DNA of 64,000 nucleotides from an uncultured Lachnospiraceae bacterium (GTDB lineage: Bacteria > Bacillota > Clostridia > Lachnospirales > Lachnospiraceae). The stretch covers positions 1-64,000 of the forward strand of contig USDK01000001.1 of NCBI GenBank assembly GCA_900553355.1. Reading direction: 5' to 3'. A program made the position numbers and the translations under genes. Each line of letters starts with the position of its first letter. The stretch's first letter is position 1. The notes under the pieces are model-generated. The model worked only from the letters and a program-made list of their open reading frames with translations. It searched no databases and had not been told where the DNA came from. Below, in pieces: positions 8,304-16,355 of the stretch.

Positions 8304-8359
8304 AATCCCTCCTGTGATCATATAATAAAGAAAGGAATGATCACAGGAGGGATTTTTTT
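8304..8359 (+). terminator. Terminator-like hairpin enclosing the next gene's ribosome site
   Basis: Perfect 18-bp arms (8304-8321 and 8337-8354) around a 15-nt loop are followed by a T-tract to 8359. The right arm contains AGGAGGG, the Shine-Dalgarno of the amidase gene, and the T-tract runs into its TTG start. TATAAT lies at 8321-8326 at the arm/loop junction. A transcript started there would lack the left arm. The structure thus serves as terminator for the GH18 gene and, in any read-through RNA, would hide the amidase ribosome site. Confidence 0.8.
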
Positions 8360-9038
8360 GAAAAAATTTCTGAAACTGGCAATAATGCTGGCATTTCTTG
8401 CCGCTTTGGCACTGGCAGGCCGGGAGGTGGCCAGACAGGCGTCCGCGGCCGGAACGGCAGAGGGAAAAAAGAAAGTGGTCCTGGATCCGGGACATGGGGG
8501 AAGAGATCCAGGGAAAGTGGGATCCGGCGAGATACTGGAAAAGGATCTGAACCTTAAGATTGCCGAAAAAGTCGGAGAAGAGCTGGAAAAAGCAGATGTG
8601 CAGGTAATCTATACAAGAATCGGGGATCAGGAACTGGATCCGGGAGAAGAAGGCAGCAGAAAGCTCTCGGACATGAAAGCCAGAGTGGAACTGATCAATC
8701 GGGAGGCGCCGGATCTGGCGGTCAGCATCCACCAGAACAGTTATTCGGATCCAACGGTAAACGGGATCCAGGTGTTCTATTATACCGGCTCTCTGGAAGG
8801 GGAACAGATGGCCCTTCAGATGGAAAAAGAATTTGAAAGGATAGAAGAAACGCAGGTCAGAGAGTCTAAGGCCAATCGTGATTATTATCTGCTGAAGAAT
8901 ACACAGGTTCCTACACTGATCGTAGAATGTGGATTCTTAAGCTGCCCTGAAGAACTTGCGCTTCTTGTGGATGAGTCCTATCAACAGCGGCTTGCAACGG
9001 CTATTGCCGGGGGAATCCTGGCTTGTATGGGTGATTAG
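8358..9038 (+). CDS. cwlD: N-acetylmuramoyl-L-alanine amidase, CwlD-like
   Basis: Amidase_3 family zinc enzyme that removes stem peptides from muramic acid. CwlD makes muramic-delta-lactam in spore cortex. TTG 8358 is chosen, 6 nt after AGGAGGG, giving 226 residues that begin MKKFLKLAIMLAFLAALAL (signal anchor). An in-frame ATG at 8337 lies inside the hairpin without a ribosome site. Motifs: VVLDPGHGGRDPG (zinc His), KDLNLKIAEKV, AVSIHQNSY (zinc His) and VECGFLS (catalytic Glu). Length matches CwlD rather than larger vegetative amidases. The CwlD assignment is likely but not certain. Confidence 0.8.
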   Translation: MKKFLKLAIMLAFLAALALAGREVARQASAAGTAEGKKKVVLDPGHGGRDPGKVGSGEILEKDLNLKIAEKVGEELEKADVQVIYTRIGDQELDPGEEGSRKLSDMKARVELINREAPDLAVSIHQNSYSDPTVNGIQVFYYTGSLEGEQMALQMEKEFERIEETQVRESKANRDYYLLKNTQVPTLIVECGFLSCPEELALLVDESYQQRLATAIAGGILACMGD

Positions 9039-9049
9039 AGTGTAGTATA

Positions 9050-10108
9050 ATGAAAAATATGGAAACCAGGATTGAAAAAGTAAATGAAAACTACATAAAT
9101 GAACAGACGATACGACAGGCAGGAGAGATTTTAAAGCAGGGAGGGCTGGTTGCCTTTCCGACAGAGACGGTCTATGGACTGGGGGCAGATGCGCTGAATG
9201 AGGAGGCGGCAAAAAAGATTTATGCAGCAAAAGGACGCCCGTCTGATAATCCTCTGATCGTTCATATTACTAACATGAAAGCGTTGGAAAAGATCGTAAA
9301 GGAGATTCCGGAGACAGCCTGGAAGGTGGCAGAGGCATACTGGCCCGGGCCGCTTACTATGATTTTTTTCAAGTCAGACATCGTGCCCTATGGTACTACC
9401 GGAGGTCTTGAGACGGTAGCGGTACGGATGCCCAGCCATCCGGTGGCAAGAGCAGTCATTGATGCCGGAGGAGGCTATATCGCGGCGCCGAGTGCCAATA
9501 CATCCGGACGGCCAAGCCCTACGACCGCAGAGCATGTGGCTGAGGATCTGAGCGGACGTATTGAGATGATCGTGGATGGCGGCGCGGTGGAGATCGGCGT
9601 AGAATCTACGATTCTTGATATGACAGTGGAGCCGCCCATGATCCTGCGCCCTGGTGCGGTGACAAGGGAAATGCTGGAGGACCTGATCGGGGAAGTGGCT
9701 GTTGACCGGACCCTGCTGGATGCAGACAGTAAGATAAAGCCGAAGGCTCCGGGGATGAAGTACCGCCATTATGCACCGAAGGCAAGTCTTGTTATCGTAG
9801 AAGGAAAGATGGAGCATGTGACTGCCTGGATTGGCCAGAAGGCCAGAGAAGGCAGGAAAGAAGGAAAGAAGATTGGGATTATAGCCACAGAAGAGACCAG
9901 ATCCCGTTATCCGGAAGGGGATGTAAAGGTGGCGGGGACCCGGGAAGATGAAGGGACGATTGCCAGCCGTCTGTATGGAATCCTGAGAGAGTTTGATGCG
10001 GACAAAGTAGACGAGATCTACAGCGAGTCCTTTGATTCAGACGGAATCGGGAGCGCTGTCATGAACCGCCTTTTAAAGGCAGCAGGACACCATGTGATAA
10101 AAGTATAA
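9050..10108 (+). CDS. ywlC: L-threonylcarbamoyladenylate synthase (Sua5/YwlC type)
   Basis: 352 residues. It makes threonylcarbamoyl-AMP from threonine, bicarbonate and ATP for t6A37 in tRNA. The N-terminal YrdC/TsaC domain shows [32 protein letters not shown] and [13 protein letters not shown]. The extra C-terminal Sua5 domain (from about residue 215, [12 protein letters not shown]) makes it the long form. No clear ribosome site precedes ATG 9050, only 11 nt after the amidase stop; translational coupling is possible. ATG 9059 is an alternative. Confidence 0.92.
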   Translation: MKNMETRIEKVNENYINEQTIRQAGEILKQGGLVAFPTETVYGLGADALNEEAAKKIYAAKGRPSDNPLIVHITNMKALEKIVKEIPETAWKVAEAYWPGPLTMIFFKSDIVPYGTTGGLETVAVRMPSHPVARAVIDAGGGYIAAPSANTSGRPSPTTAEHVAEDLSGRIEMIVDGGAVEIGVESTILDMTVEPPMILRPGAVTREMLEDLIGEVAVDRTLLDADSKIKPKAPGMKYRHYAPKASLVIVEGKMEHVTAWIGQKAREGRKEGKKIGIIATEETRSRYPEGDVKVAGTREDEGTIASRLYGILREFDADKVDEIYSESFDSDGIGSAVMNRLLKAAGHHVIKV

Positions 10109-10118
10109 GGAGGAGACT

Positions 10119-10748
10119 ATGTCAAAGGTACAGATTATGGATCATCCGCTGATCCAGCACAAGATTACTTACATCCGCAGGGAGGAAGTCGGTTCCAAAG
10201 AATTCCGGGAGATCGTCAGTGAGATAGCGGCGCTCATGTGTTATGAAGCGACCAGGGATCTGAAGCTTCAGGATGTGAAGATCAAGACGCCGATATGCGA
10301 AATGACCGGAAAGGAACTGAGTGGGAAGAAGATGGCGGTGGTGCCGGTGCTCCGGGCGGGACTTGGCATGGTAGACGGCATTTTAAGTCTGATCCCTGCG
10401 GCAAAGGTGGGGCATATCGGACTGTACCGGGATCCGGACACCTTCCGGCCGGTAGAATATTTCTGCAAGCTTCCGGCGGACTGTGAAGAAAGAGAAGTCT
10501 TTGTGGTAGATCCGATGCTCGCCACGGGAGGCTCTCTGGCGGCGGCAGTACAGATGCTGAAAGAAAAAGGTGTCCGCCATATGCGTGTGATGTGTATCAT
10601 TGCAGCGCCGGAAGGCGTGGAACGGATGCAGAAGGAACATCCGGATGTGGATCTGTATATCGGTGCGCTGGATGAGCGGCTCAATGAACATAAGTATATT
10701 GTGCCGGGGCTTGGAGACGCCGGAGACCGTATCTTCGGGACAAAGTAG
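10119..10748 (+). CDS. upp: Uracil phosphoribosyltransferase
   Basis: 209 residues. Salvages uracil to UMP with PRPP in the cytosol. Family motifs: the N-terminal [12 protein letters not shown], the PLP-free PRTase core [13 protein letters not shown], and the PRPP loop [10 protein letters not shown]. The C-terminal [13 protein letters not shown] is typical. AAGGAGGAG precedes the ATG. It lies 10 bp after the Sua5 gene and 25 bp before the dCMP deaminase gene, so the three are likely one transcript. Confidence 0.96.
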   Translation: MSKVQIMDHPLIQHKITYIRREEVGSKEFREIVSEIAALMCYEATRDLKLQDVKIKTPICEMTGKELSGKKMAVVPVLRAGLGMVDGILSLIPAAKVGHIGLYRDPDTFRPVEYFCKLPADCEEREVFVVDPMLATGGSLAAAVQMLKEKGVRHMRVMCIIAAPEGVERMQKEHPDVDLYIGALDERLNEHKYIVPGLGDAGDRIFGTK

Positions 10749-10773
10749 AACAGAGAAAGGGAAGGGAAGAAGC

Positions 10774-11262
10774 ATGGGAACAAAGAGAAAAGACTATATC
10801 AGCTGGGATGAGTATTTTATGGGAGTAGCCATCCTTTCCGGGATGCGTTCCAAAGATCCTAATACACAGGTGGGATGCTGCATCGTAAGCCAGGACAATA
10901 AGATCCTGTCCATGGGCTACAATGGTCTTCCGGTAGGCTGCTCAGACGACGAATTCCCATGGGTCAGAGAAGGAGAAGATCCACTGGAGACCAAATATGT
11001 ATACACTGTCCACAGCGAGCTCAACGCAATCTTAAACTACCGCGGCGGCAGCCTGGAAGGAGCAAAACTCTATGTATCCCTCTTCCCCTGCAACGAGTGC
11101 GCCAAAGCAATCATCCAGAGTGGGATCAAAGAAGTCATCTACGACTGCAATAAATACGAAGACACCCCGTCGGTACAGGCATCTATGCGGATGTTTGACG
11201 CCGCAGGTGTGAATTACCATCAATATCACCGGACAGACAGAGAGATCACAATCCGGCTGTAG
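10774..11262 (+). CDS. comEB: Deoxycytidylate deaminase (ComEB family)
   Basis: 162 residues. Zinc enzyme converting dCMP to dUMP for thymidylate synthesis. Zinc and catalytic motifs are HSELNAIL (His and Glu) and PCNECAKAI (two Cys). An N-terminal SWDEYFMGVAILSGMRSKDP typical of dCMP deaminases is present. The ORF is open upstream, but ATG 10774 follows a GGGAAGGGAAG purine-rich site and gives the family length. Adjacent to upp, so it belongs to a pyrimidine-salvage pair. Confidence 0.92.
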   Translation: MGTKRKDYISWDEYFMGVAILSGMRSKDPNTQVGCCIVSQDNKILSMGYNGLPVGCSDDEFPWVREGEDPLETKYVYTVHSELNAILNYRGGSLEGAKLYVSLFPCNECAKAIIQSGIKEVIYDCNKYEDTPSVQASMRMFDAAGVNYHQYHRTDREITIRL

Positions 11263-11282
11263 ATTCATCGGGGACAGGGTAA

Positions 11283-11335
11283 AACGCAGATGGGGACGTA
11301 GACCTTTTGCAAAGGTCTACGTCCCCATCTGCGTT
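11283..11335. repeat. 25-bp perfect palindrome (REP-like element / terminator)
   Basis: Two perfect 25-nt arms (11283-11307 and 11311-11335) flank a 3-nt loop, followed by GTTTTT. The core GGGGACGTAGACC is GC-rich and unlike an ordinary terminator. It sits between convergent comEB and yaaL and supplies yaaL's last codons and stop codon. GGGGACAGGGT at 11269-11279 echoes the arm. The extreme symmetry suggests a repetitive extragenic palindrome that now also ends transcription; this is inference. Confidence 0.75.
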
Positions 11336-11565
11336 GTTTTTGCCTGGCGCAGTAGGAACTGATAGCGTTTCCAGGCTGCATTTCCTTTATAAATACAGCA
11401 GTCGATCAGATCGGGATCGGATGCGTTCTGAAAATGATTATATGCATCATCCATTTCCTGCTTCACCTGGGCAATCTCTTCCATCAGACTGTTTCCGTCC
11501 GGATCCAGGGCAAGGCGGTGGTAAACGTCTTCGTCTGCTGTCCGGCCGCGGCTAAATAGCTGCAT
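11317..11565 (-). CDS. yaaL: YaaL-like DUF2508 protein
   Basis: 82 residues. The conserved core AYNHFQNASDPDLIDCCIY with the following KGNAAWKRYQFLLRQAK is the DUF2508 signature. Function is unknown in the family. GGAGGTGAG lies 3 nt before the ATG. In Bacillus subtilis yaaL sits directly upstream of bofA; here it is also next to bofA but in divergent orientation. The last codons, after LLRQAK, lie within the palindrome at 11283-11335, so the original C-terminus may have been replaced. Confidence 0.85.
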   Translation of the reverse strand: MQLFSRGRTADEDVYHRLALDPDGNSLMEEIAQVKQEMDDAYNHFQNASDPDLIDCCIYKGNAAWKRYQFLLRQAKTTQMGT

Positions 11566-11682
11566 AATCTCACCTCCGTTATAGAAACGAAACTCCTGTT
11601 TAGCAATAGTATGTCAGGAATCCGGAATAAAATACCAGAATTGAGGATATATATGGAATAAAGATGAAAGAGAGGAAAATCT

Positions 11683-11892
11683 ATGATGGAGAAAGGAATG
11701 CGTATAGCAGTAAACATTTTTGTGAGGATGGTTCTTGGGATAGCTATTATTTTCTTTGTAAACGAATTTCTGTCTTCTCAGGATATTTCTGTTCAGGTAG
11801 GAATCAATCCGATCACGATTTTGACATCGGGAATCCTCGGTATTCCGGGCGTTGCACTGTTGTATGGGATTGGTTTTTATGGAATCTTATAA
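11683..11892 (+). CDS. bofA: BofA-like pro-sigma-K processing inhibitor
   Basis: 69 residues with two hydrophobic segments. The C-terminal NPITILTSGILGIPGVALLYG is the BofA family signature. BofA holds the SpoIVFB protease inactive in the forespore outer membrane until sigma-K is needed. GAGAGGAAAATCT precedes tandem ATGs at 11683 and 11686. Adjacent to yaaL as in Bacillus. Indicates a spore-forming host. Confidence 0.85.
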   Translation: MMEKGMRIAVNIFVRMVLGIAIIFFVNEFLSSQDISVQVGINPITILTSGILGIPGVALLYGIGFYGIL

Positions 11893-12118
11893 AATATGCA
11901 CAAAGATTTTCAATTTTTAAAAACGGGATGGACAAGAAGAGATCCCGGGAGTATAATCGTCCTACAAGCTGACAGAACAGCTTGCATCTGTTTGATTCTG
12001 ATGATAGATTCAAGAGTTTCATAAGAGTTTCATGATTCTATGCCATTTCGGCAGACATTCAAGACAAGCATTCATAATGTTTCACACAAGAAAAGTACAT
12101 AGGAGGGAGTGATACTAT
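11893..12118 (+). promoter_or_regulatory. Leader region of the Tad pilus locus
   Basis: 226 bp without a gene. It holds a CGGGAT/ATCCCG hairpin near 11923-11948 with no T-tract, a small AAGCTG/CAGCTT hairpin, and a direct repeat of AAGAGTTTCAT (about 12010-12031). No clear -35/-10 pair was found. Confidence 0.35.
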
Positions 12119-13033
12119 GTGGGCAGCAGCTTTGTAATCTGTGACAGGGAGAGTGGTTATGCTGCAGCGCTTGCCGCATTTCTGATGAGAAAAAAAGAAC
12201 TTGCTTTTCAGATCCAGGTGTGCAGTACGGCAAAACAGGCAGAGGCAATTGCAAATGACCGTCCGGTGGATATCCTTCTGATCAGTGAGGATTGTCCCTT
12301 TCAGGAGAGGAAAAGGATCAGCGCCGAAAATGTTTTTGTATTGACGGAGTCAGGACAGACCAGAACAGAGGAGGGGGAGATCCCGCTTTACCGGTATCAG
12401 TCAGGAGAAGCGCTTCTTGCGGAAGTCATACAAAACTGTGGTCAGGAGCTTAAGACGGCAGGGGAGTTATTTTTACAGAAAAAGAGACAGAATGTACGGG
12501 TGATTGGAATCTACTCGCCAGTACACCGGACCGGACGGACCAGCTATGCGCTCCGGCTGGGACAGGAGATGGGGGCGGCGGCAAATACACTTTATCTGAA
12601 TATGGAGCTGTACGCCGGTATTGGAGGCCATTTTCCAGAAGAAGGCAGTACAGTGGCGGATGCATTGTACTATTCCCGGATGGAAGGAAAGGATCTGGGG
12701 TGGATGCTGACATCTATGGTCAGCCATATGGGTGCGCTGGATTATCTTCTGCCAGCCCGGGTCTCAGAGGATATCAAGGGAGTCCCGGCAAAGGACTGGG
12801 TAAATCTTCTGCGGCAGGTTCTGACAGAAGGATCCTATGAAGTGGTGATCCTGGATCTGGATGAGGGAATCCAGGGCGTTTATGAACTGCTCCGTATGTG
12901 TACGGAGATTCATATGCCGGCCGGAACGGACAGGATCGCCGCGGCCAAGGTCTTTCAGTTTGAAGAAGAACTGCACCTGCTTGGATATGATGATGTAAAG
13001 CAGAAGATAGAGAAAAAGGAGTTCTCAAGGTGA
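12119..13033 (+). CDS. tadZ: TadZ/CpaE-like pilus localisation ATPase
   Basis: 304 residues. GTG 12119 is used, 9 nt after AGGAGGGAG; an overlapping ATG two bases upstream is out of frame and closes after six codons. An N-terminal receiver-like domain (about 1-115, VDILLISEDCP) is followed by a MinD/ParA-fold domain. Its P-loop is degenerate (GIYSPVHRTGRTSYAL), as is common in TadZ. A switch-like VVILDLDEG follows. TadZ proteins place the pilus machine in the cell. First gene of the Tad locus; overlaps tadA by 4 nt (GTGA). Confidence 0.8.
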   Translation: MGSSFVICDRESGYAAALAAFLMRKKELAFQIQVCSTAKQAEAIANDRPVDILLISEDCPFQERKRISAENVFVLTESGQTRTEEGEIPLYRYQSGEALLAEVIQNCGQELKTAGELFLQKKRQNVRVIGIYSPVHRTGRTSYALRLGQEMGAAANTLYLNMELYAGIGGHFPEEGSTVADALYYSRMEGKDLGWMLTSMVSHMGALDYLLPARVSEDIKGVPAKDWVNLLRQVLTEGSYEVVILDLDEGIQGVYELLRMCTEIHMPAGTDRIAAAKVFQFEEELHLLGYDDVKQKIEKKEFSR

Positions 13034-14262
13034 TCCGGGCGGAACAGCTTCATGCCAGGATCATGGATGAACTGGACATGACAAGAGAAGTGGAGGACGA
13101 GGAACTGACACAGCTTATTTACCAGGTGCTCAGGGAAGCGTCCATGGAAGAACATTTATCTCTGGAAGAAAAGACAGCACTTGGAAAGGAATTATTCAAT
13201 GCCTTTCGCAAGCTGGATCTTCTGCAGGAATTTCTGGAAGACGAGGAAATCACCGAGATCATGATCAACGGCACGGAGCATATTTTTTACGAAAAGGGAG
13301 GCAGGCTTTATCAGTCAGACCGTAGATTTGTCTCCAGAGAGAAACTGGAAGATGTGATCCAGCAGATTGTCGCAGGAGCAAACCGGCTGGTCAATGAGGC
13401 GTCTCCTATTGTAGACGCAAGACTGGCTGACGGCTCACGTGTCAATGTGGTGCTGGCCCCGGTGGCGCTCAATGGTCCGATTGTGACCATTCGTAAATTC
13501 TCAAAAGAGGCAGCATCGATGGAACAATTGGTGGCCTGGGGGTCTGTCAGTCAGGAAATGTCCAGTTTTCTGGGCCTTCTGGTGGCGTCGGGATATAATA
13601 TCTTTATCAGTGGAGGTACCGGTTCCGGGAAGACCACATTCTTAAATGCGCTGTCGCAGTATATTCCAAAAGACGAAAGAATCATCACGATTGAAGATAA
13701 TGCAGAGCTGAAGATCCGCGGCATTCCCAATCTGGTCAGCCTAGAGGCGAGAAACGCCAATGTAGAAGGAACCGGGGCGGTGACCATCCGGGATCTGATC
13801 AAAGCGGCTCTCAGAATGCGGCCGACCCGTATCATCGTAGGCGAGGTGCGTTCCGCGGAAGCGATTGACATGCTGCAGGCGTTAAATACAGGGCATGACG
13901 GCAGTTTAAGCACCGGACATGCCAATAGCCCAAGAGATATGCTTTCCCGACTGGAGACGATGGTGCTGATGGGAATGGAGCTTCCGCTCCCGGCAATCCA
14001 AAGGCAGATTGCATCAGGGATCGATCTGATCGTACACCTGGGGAGGCTGAGGGATAAGAGCCGGAAGGTTCTGGAGGTAACGGAGGTCCTGGGGTATATC
14101 GATGGAGAGATCCGGCTGCAGACCTTGTATCAGTTTGAAGAGAAAGGCGTAGAACATGGCAGGATTCAAGGCGTTTGGAAGAAGTGTCAGGAGCTTACTC
14201 ATCGAGACAAGCTGCTGGCAGCAGGATATGACGAAGCGGGAGTGGGTGTGGATCGCAGTTAA
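13030..14262 (+). CDS. tadA: TadA/CpaF pilus assembly ATPase
   Basis: 410 residues. Hexameric secretion ATPase that drives Flp pilus assembly. N-terminal domain with EEITEIMINGTEHIFYE, then Walker A SGGTGSGKTT (Lys about 201), Asp box and Walker B region (ITIEDNAELKI, RIIVGEVRSAEAIDML) and His box (GHDGSLSTGHANS). These are the CpaF signatures. The GTG start overlaps the tadZ stop. Its 3' end overlaps the next ORF by more than 100 nt if that ORF's first ATG is used. Confidence 0.93.
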   Translation: MIRAEQLHARIMDELDMTREVEDEELTQLIYQVLREASMEEHLSLEEKTALGKELFNAFRKLDLLQEFLEDEEITEIMINGTEHIFYEKGGRLYQSDRRFVSREKLEDVIQQIVAGANRLVNEASPIVDARLADGSRVNVVLAPVALNGPIVTIRKFSKEAASMEQLVAWGSVSQEMSSFLGLLVASGYNIFISGGTGSGKTTFLNALSQYIPKDERIITIEDNAELKIRGIPNLVSLEARNANVEGTGAVTIRDLIKAALRMRPTRIIVGEVRSAEAIDMLQALNTGHDGSLSTGHANSPRDMLSRLETMVLMGMELPLPAIQRQIASGIDLIVHLGRLRDKSRKVLEVTEVLGYIDGEIRLQTLYQFEEKGVEHGRIQGVWKKCQELTHRDKLLAAGYDEAGVGVDRS

Positions 14263-14944
14263 GGCCGGAGGAATTACCGGTGTGACGGCCTGGCTTTATT
14301 ATCGTTCTGTCTGGGCAGTGATATGTTTGATCCCGTTATGGATCTGGCATTGGAGGCTGATGGTGAAGAGCGCTTATCAGAAAAAGGAAAATGAATTTGC
14401 ACTTCAGTTTAAAGAAGCGATTCTGGCGGTCTCTTCAGCGCTAAATACCGGTTATTCTGTGGAAAATGCCTTCCGGGAGGCGCAAAAGGAGCTGAGGCTG
14501 ATCTACCCTGACGAGGCCAGGATATCGAAAGAACTGCAGATTGTCGTAAGGCAGCTGCGGCTTCAGGTGCCTGTAGAACAGGCGCTGGAAGAATTCGCAG
14601 AACGAGTAGAGATGGAGGATATCAGGAGTTTTGCAGCAGTATTTATTTCTGCAAAAAGAAGTGGAGGAGACATGATGGCGATCATTAAGGATACGGCCAG
14701 ACAGATCGGAGATAAGATCGATGTAAAAAGAGAGATCGACACGATTCTGGCCGCAAAGCAGTATGAGTTCCGGGTGATGTCGGCGGTGCCGTATGTGATC
14801 ATCGGCTATATGACAGTCAGTTTTCCGGAATTTATGGGAAGTTTGTATGGAAATGTGGCAGGAACAGGGGTGATGACCGTATGTCTCATGATTTATCTGG
14901 GCGCTTATTATCTTGGGCTAAAGATCATAAGGATCGAAGTCTGA
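14156..14944 (+). CDS. tadB: TadB-like inner-membrane platform protein
   Basis: 262 residues. Type II secretion F-domain protein that couples TadA to the pilus. One hydrophobic segment (about 32-60), a cytoplasmic F domain (AILAVSSALNTGYSVENAF, FISAKRSGGDMM), and two C-terminal membrane segments. The start is uncertain: ATG 14156 has a GAAAGG site but overlaps tadA by 107 nt, while ATG 14228 would shorten it by 24 residues. Confidence 0.8.
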   Translation: MAGFKAFGRSVRSLLIETSCWQQDMTKREWVWIAVKAGGITGVTAWLYYRSVWAVICLIPLWIWHWRLMVKSAYQKKENEFALQFKEAILAVSSALNTGYSVENAFREAQKELRLIYPDEARISKELQIVVRQLRLQVPVEQALEEFAERVEMEDIRSFAAVFISAKRSGGDMMAIIKDTARQIGDKIDVKREIDTILAAKQYEFRVMSAVPYVIIGYMTVSFPEFMGSLYGNVAGTGVMTVCLMIYLGAYYLGLKIIRIEV

Positions 14945-16155
14945 TCGCCGGTATGGCAGGCGGACTGTTGCTGACTGGAATTATTTTGCTGGCGGCCGAC
15001 TATATGGCATCACAGACGCAGATAGAAGGAGGAATTGTCAGAAACGCCTATGGGCAGGGAAGCAGGATGGAGTCTGTGGATGTTGTGATGGAAGATTCTG
15101 ACGAAAGGATTCCGGTGGAGGTAGAAGTAGCGGAACAAAAGTATACGTCAGATGAGATTCAGGAAATGTTCGACCGGGTGACGAGAAAGCTGGATTCATT
15201 CATCCTGAACGGGAATGAAAGCCTGGACCGGGTAGAAACAGATCTGGATCTTATGACTCAGATTCCGGAGGAACCGGTGGACATTTCCTGGGAGCTGGAC
15301 CGCTATGATGTGATGAATATTCAGGGGGAGATTCAGGAAGATGCATTGCAGGAGGACGGAACGCTAGTAGACTTAAGCGCTGTACTGACCTACCGGGAGG
15401 ACGAGACAAAACAGGCCAGATATCAGTGTACGGCCTGCCTGTATCCCCGGACTCTGACAAGGCAGGAGGCCCGGCAAAAAGAGGTCAAAGAAGAACTTAC
15501 AAAGGCAGAAGCAGGAAGCAGGGAAAAGAAACAATGGATTTTGCCAGAGACAATCCGCGGAAAGGCGGCAGATTACTACCGGCAGATGGACAGCCGGGGA
15601 GCGATTCTGATCGGAATGGCTTTGCTGATCGGAATATTGCTTATAGCACAGAGAAAGCAGACGGAAATACAGGATGAGAATGAAAGAAGCCGTCAGATGA
15701 TCCGGGATTATCCAGAGATTGTGGGGAAGCTTACCCTGTATCTGGGAGCAGGGATGACGGTCAGACGGGCGTTTCGAAAGGTGGTGGACGAATATGAGCG
15801 GCAGAAGGAAAAGACAGGGGTGCGCTATGCCTATGAGGAGATGCAGAAAACCTGCCGGGAGATGGAAAGCGGACATACCGAGGCAGAGAGCTATGAAAAT
15901 TTTGGACGCAGGTGCAGGATTCAGGCGTATCTAAGGTTTGGAGCGCTGCTGTCTCAGAATCTGAGAAAAGGAACCAAAGGGCTGACACAGCTTCTTAAGA
16001 TGGAGTCTGTTCAGGCTTTTGAGGAACGGAAGGCCAGGGCCAGAAGGCTGGGAGAGGAGGCCGGAACAAAGCTGCTGCTGCCGATGTTCCTTATGCTGGC
16101 AGTAGTGCTGGTGATCGTGATTGTACCGGCATTTCTGTCCATGCAGATTATATAA
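14881..16155 (+). CDS. tadC: TadC-like F-domain protein with a large extra-membrane insert
   Basis: 424 residues. N-terminal membrane segment (about 22-42), then an acidic, probably extracytoplasmic stretch of about 195 residues (45-238), a second membrane segment (about 238-257), a cytoplasmic type II secretion F domain (YPEIVGKLTLYLGAGMTVRRA onward, split as YPEIVGKLTLYLGAG plus MTVRRAF) and a C-terminal membrane segment. Ordinary TadC lacks such an insert. ATG 14881 overlaps tadB by 64 nt; ATG 14953 is an alternative start just before the first membrane segment. Confidence 0.75.
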   Translation: MSHDLSGRLLSWAKDHKDRSLIAGMAGGLLLTGIILLAADYMASQTQIEGGIVRNAYGQGSRMESVDVVMEDSDERIPVEVEVAEQKYTSDEIQEMFDRVTRKLDSFILNGNESLDRVETDLDLMTQIPEEPVDISWELDRYDVMNIQGEIQEDALQEDGTLVDLSAVLTYREDETKQARYQCTACLYPRTLTRQEARQKEVKEELTKAEAGSREKKQWILPETIRGKAADYYRQMDSRGAILIGMALLIGILLIAQRKQTEIQDENERSRQMIRDYPEIVGKLTLYLGAGMTVRRAFRKVVDEYERQKEKTGVRYAYEEMQKTCREMESGHTEAESYENFGRRCRIQAYLRFGALLSQNLRKGTKGLTQLLKMESVQAFEERKARARRLGEEAGTKLLLPMFLMLAVVLVIVIVPAFLSMQII

Positions 16156-16172
16156 AAACAGGAGAGAGGAGA

Positions 16173-16355
16173 ATGGTTATGTGGAGAATCCGATATTTGT
16201 TACATATGCTAAGAAGAGACGATGGGATCGGCGTGGTGGAAATTATCCTGATTCTGGTGGTACTGATCGGACTGGTCATTATCTTCAAGTCTCAGCTGAC
16301 CAGTCTGGTACAGACGATTTTCGAAAAAATTACCAGCGAAAGCGCGGGAATCTGA
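16173..16355 (+). CDS. flp: Flp-type pilin
   Basis: 60 residues. Major pilin candidate. A short basic leader ending RRDDG is followed by IGVVEIILILVVLIGLVIIF. Cleavage after the Gly would leave Glu at position 5 of the mature pilin, the class feature for prepilin peptidase substrates. The peptidase is encoded at 18610. GGAGAGAGGAG precedes ATGs at 16173 and 16179. The stop TGA overlaps the apparent CTG start of the next gene. Confidence 0.85.
   Translation: MVMWRIRYLLHMLRRDDGIGVVEIILILVVLIGLVIIFKSQLTSLVQTIFEKITSESAGI

Noticed and set aside
7953..8732. 259-codon minus-strand frame across the GH18/amidase junction
   Set aside because: Spans two well supported plus-strand genes and their hairpin; no motif.
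16121..16351. Upstream extension of the DUF5702 gene to ATG 16121
   Set aside because: Would overlap the whole pilin gene in another frame; the extension has no hydrophobic or conserved character.
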